Source: Gammaproteobacteria bacterium
GTDB lineage: Bacteria > Pseudomonadota > Gammaproteobacteria > UBA6429 > Thiohalophilaceae
DNA: 14,116 nucleotides
Direction: 5' to 3'
NCBI GenBank assembly: GCA_024639445.1
Contig: JAHEIJ010000026.1
Location: forward strand, 1-14,116
The position numbers were made by a program, and so were the translations under genes. Of the stretch, positions 13,270 to 14,116 are shown one piece after another; position 1 is the stretch's first letter, and every line of letters begins with the position of its first letter. The notes beneath the pieces are model-generated. The model did no database searches, was not told the origin of the DNA, and worked only from the letters and a program-made list of their open reading frames with translations.

Positions 13270-14116
13270 TTGGCAATTTTTGAAAAAGGAAAGTTAAAAG
13301 TCATCTCTGACAAAGGAGAGGCGGATCTTTCAAAGGCATCAATCAACAAGAACCTGTCCGCTGTCGGTTATGATAGTGATGAAAAGTTTTTCTATATTAC
13401 TATCGACAAGGTATTGTTTTCTAATCCGGTCAGTACTATCAAAACGGTTCTTGATGCTCATGGCTTTGTCCCCAATCTTGAAAACATACTATCCTGCCTG
13501 GACAGCTTTGTGTTCTCTGTGCACAGTAAAATCTCCAGTAAAGACAATCCAGACTCATCCTCCGGCAAGATCAATGAATATTTTCCCTGCATTCGTTTTG
13601 AGCTCCCTCAGAAGAACAAGGTAGGAGACATTCTTCAGAGCTTTTACGATGAAATTTCCAAATATGAATCCAGGGCCGCAGGTGATAAAGCGATTCCCTG
13701 GTTACCCGATCCTGAAGTTAAAAAAGTCAAGGATCTGAAAGCGGAACTCACCGAGCTCAAGGCGGATAATAGAGAGCTTCAGGAACAAGTAAGTGCATTG
13801 ACACTTCAATTAAGCCGGGAACAAAAATCATTGAGCCGGGCATCCAGGGCGCTTGATTCACAGCGGGTATTACCCGACAACGCAAAAATATGCCGGGTGG
13901 AGCACGTTAATCTTAAGCAGAGAATGGTTAAGGTCAAGTGCTACCGGAAAGTGATCGAGATTCCCACGCACATGCTCGATCGCGTGCCTGACTTTCAGGC
14001 TCGCTGCCTTGTTATTTTCGATGCAGGAGAAGATCTGCCGCTTGGTATTATCTTTTTCGATAATGAAGAACTTGGGAGTATAGAAAAACGTACCGCGGAG
14101 CTGTTATACGTTGAAG
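13270..14116 (+). CDS. Unrecognised coiled-coil protein, N-terminal part (runs off the window)
   Basis: An open frame of 282 codons to the edge, without a stop. A TTG at 13270 is chosen as the start because AAGAGGT (13257-13263) lies six bases upstream, a very good Shine-Dalgarno; the frame is closed by a TAA at 13219-13221 and has only another TTG (13222) earlier. Layout: an alpha/beta N-terminal domain (1-135, including KFFYITIDKVLFSNP), a linker with IPWLPDPEV, a coiled coil at about 149-190 (KKVKDLKAELTELKADNRELQEQVSAL), then a strand-rich domain (207-270: CRVEHVNLKQRMVKVKCYRKV, ARCLVIFDAGEDLPLGIIFFD). No signal peptide or membrane helix is seen. No family is recognised. The coiled coil suggests oligomerisation; function is unknown. 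Confidence 0.7.
   Translation, partial: MAIFEKGKLKVISDKGEADLSKASINKNLSAVGYDSDEKFFYITIDKVLFSNPVSTIKTVLDAHGFVPNLENILSCLDSFVFSVHSKISSKDNPDSSSGKINEYFPCIRFELPQKNKVGDILQSFYDEISKYESRAAGDKAIPWLPDPEVKKVKDLKAELTELKADNRELQEQVSALTLQLSREQKSLSRASRALDSQRVLPDNAKICRVEHVNLKQRMVKVKCYRKVIEIPTHMLDRVPDFQARCLVIFDAGEDLPLGIIFFDNEELGSIEKRTAELLYVE

Overview
The window looks like a chromosomal segment of a gammaproteobacterium. Its backbone is the outer-membrane and housekeeping cluster lptD–surA–pdxA–rsmA–apaG–apaH, in the order and orientation known from Escherichia coli and many other Gammaproteobacteria. The species cannot be named from this sequence.

Layout. Bases 2-640 are the C-terminal end of lptD (LPS translocon). 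surA (periplasmic chaperone) and pdxA (vitamin B6 synthesis) follow and overlap by a GTGA. The expected pdxA–rsmA neighbourhood is interrupted by about 4.6 kb. This holds a convergent DUF1624 membrane acyltransferase-like gene, then, behind a 315-base intergenic region with a promoter-like -10 box and a possibly structured leader, a tight pair: a thiamine-diphosphate (ThDP) enzyme of the acetolactate-synthase fold and a 613-residue GT-A-like glycosyltransferase. The backbone resumes with rsmA, a small HExxH putative metalloprotein, apaG, apaH and a small secreted four-cysteine protein.

From about 10,860 the composition becomes AT-rich and the content accessory. Two consecutive genes (a START/SRPBCC-fold protein and a YpeA-like GNAT acetyltransferase) are each followed by an integron attC-like site, and both units start with TTAGCC after a G. 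They read as two integron gene cassettes (11051-11593 and 11594-12105) with no integrase in the window. A four-helix membrane protein follows, with no recognisable attC behind it, so it is either a third cassette that lost its site or the flanking chromosome. A gene-poor stretch of about 680 bases with several inverted repeats leads to an unrecognised coiled-coil protein that starts at a TTG behind a good Shine-Dalgarno and runs off the right edge.

How the parts may fit. lptD and surA serve outer-membrane assembly; rsmA, apaG and apaH serve ribosome maturation and dinucleoside-polyphosphate turnover; pdxA is metabolic. The ThDP enzyme/glycosyltransferase pair is the best candidate here for an undescribed system, probably making or transferring an unusual sugar, but its substrate is not readable from the sequence. 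The orphan cassettes are the clearest sign of horizontal acquisition.
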